This document shows positions 36,152 through 36,896 of a stretch of 36,896 bases of DNA, in pieces. The stretch comes from a virus. The notes beneath the pieces are model-generated. The model was not told where the DNA came from. It did not search any database and saw only the letters and a list, made by a program, of their open reading frames with translations. The stretch's first letter is position 1. Each line of letters begins with the position of its first letter. The DNA lies in the IMG/VR virus record IMGVR_UViG_3300031857_000593, positions 1-36,896 of that record. One strand, written 5' to 3'. The translations under genes and the position numbers were made by a program.

Positions 36152-36311
36152 TTATGCTCCAAAATTGGTTGTCGATTTCTGCAAAGTCGAGAGTCCGTGA
36201 CTCTATCCAGTCTTTGAACTCTTGTGGGTCATCAAATGATGATGTGACCCAATTCACAAAGTGAACAAGGTCTTCAAAACTTGCGAATGCAAACACACCG
36301 TCATACCCCAT
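36096..36311 (-). CDS. Small acidic hypothetical protein
   Basis: A 71-residue protein; ATG 36311 has GAGG 5 bases upstream and overlaps the end of the preceding gene by 11 bases. It is rich in Phe, Trp, Asp and Glu (ASFEDLVHFVNWVTSSFDD, EIDNQFWSIIENGYY) and strongly acidic, a composition seen in small phage inhibitor or DNA-mimic proteins, though nothing proves such a role. It overlaps the loader gene start by 56 bases, the largest overlap in the cluster. Confidence 0.68.
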   Translation of the reverse strand: MGYDGVFAFASFEDLVHFVNWVTSSFDDPQEFKDWIESRTLDFAEIDNQFWSIIENGYYSESNGSDLPSSD

Positions 36312-36896
36312 GAGAACCTCTTCTGTAATTGTAAATTGCTGACACAATCGTATCAGCAGCGGGTCTCAAGGATGAGCGTGTTTTAGCAAGCAATTCTTTT
36401 GGAAGTGTGATATCGGAGAGGGTGCTAAGGAGCTCATCTCTATCGCAATCCTCTGTATTGAGATGCCACTTAACCAGCGAGTTAAGGGCTGAAAGTTTAT
36501 TTCTAAACTCTGGAACTGAGAAGTCCGCAGTTGATTCAATAACTCTAGCAACTACTTCTGGGTAGCGATAGCACGCGTCTATTGCAGTCATAATCACGGT
36601 GTTGCGCAGGTGTTTGTCTGACGATGAGTCCCACGGTAGTTGTACGTTGTCTCTGTTGAAATCGTTAAGCATCAACGTGAGCACCGGGCTGGTGTCACTA
36701 TCCAGCTCAGTTTCAACCTTTTCCATCAATGACTGCTGTACAGCTTTGCTAGAGAACATATGTACTGGTGAATCTGCTGACCGCATACGGTCTGTGCTGA
36801 AGAACTTATCAATCATTTTTGCAATGGATGCCCGTGTCAATCCTGAGTCAAGCAACAACCGCATGGTTCTTCTCAGTATTTGAGTTTCTTGGAAAG
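36301..36896 (-). CDS. Hypothetical helical protein, 5' end possibly outside window
   Basis: The frame stays open to the right edge; an in-frame ATG at 36864 (187 residues) has only a weak AGAAG ahead of it, so the gene may start outside. It is helical throughout: LDSGLTRASIAKMIDKFFS looks like a helix-turn-helix step, followed by VIMTAIDACYRYPEVVARVI and LLSTLSDITLPKELLAKT. It is first in the visible part of the replication cluster. No family recognised; a regulator or origin-binding protein is a guess. Confidence 0.62.
   Translation of the reverse strand, partial: FQETQILRRTMRLLLDSGLTRASIAKMIDKFFSTDRMRSADSPVHMFSSKAVQQSLMEKVETELDSDTSPVLTLMLNDFNRDNVQLPWDSSSDKHLRNTVIMTAIDACYRYPEVVARVIESTADFSVPEFRNKLSALNSLVKWHLNTEDCDRDELLSTLSDITLPKELLAKTRSSLRPAADTIVSAIYNYRRGSHGV

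Overview
The window looks like the genome of a tailed phage (or a prophage-like element) of an actinobacterium. The actinobacterial signs are two WhiB-type iron-sulfur regulators, a DUF732-like lipoprotein, a DUF4314 protein, an MSMEG_6728/Pyr_excise-like protein, and frequent GTG and TTG starts. The phage signs are a compact layout, stop/start overlaps between most neighbours, a complete phage-type replication and recombination set (DnaC-like loader, DnaB-like helicase, short CHC2/TOPRIM primase, gp32-like SSB, family A polymerase without 5'-3' exonuclease, RecA-like recombinase, several PD-(D/E)XK nucleases), a secreted lysozyme-like protein and an HNH endonuclease. Base composition looks moderate by eye rather than GC-rich; I did not count it. 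The host genus cannot be named from this window.

Layout. Positions 1-7099 carry genes on the + strand: the end of a VWA-domain gene, a SNF2 helicase followed by a coiled-coil partner with a Mu Gam-like layout, several unknown small proteins, a HicA-fold protein, a WhiB, an HNH endonuclease, a DUF732-like lipoprotein, a DUF4314 protein and a Pyr_excise-like protein. A strong bidirectional terminator hairpin (7142-7182) separates them from about 29.7 kb of - strand genes that read leftwards from the right edge.

Read in the direction of transcription, the - strand block starts with replication (36.9-29.6 kb: unknown proteins, DnaC-like ATPase, DnaB-like helicase, primase, a second SNF2 helicase with a second Gam-like partner, MerR-type HTH protein, SSB, PolA). 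Recombination and nuclease genes follow (27.6-23.2 kb: RecA-like, Holliday-junction-resolvase-like, Cas4-like and another PD-(D/E)XK protein), then a SpoVS homologue. Next is a long run of low-complexity, probably disordered proteins (22.8-13.2 kb), including a 1685-residue and a 613-residue protein. The block ends with accessory functions: a HAD-like protein, a two-domain protein with a Cys cluster, a DUF1599/Nmad1-like protein, a second WhiB with an extra Cys motif, a lysozyme-like protein, a small HTH protein, a glycosyltransferase and a deaminase.

No recognisable capsid, portal, terminase or tail gene, no integrase, no tRNA and no CRISPR array was seen. No stretch longer than about 120 bases lacks a gene. 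The most interesting points are the twice-occurring SNF2 plus Gam-like pair, a SpoVS homologue in a phage, the block of disordered proteins, a perfect 12-bp hairpin at the start of polA, and four small genes hidden in overlaps.
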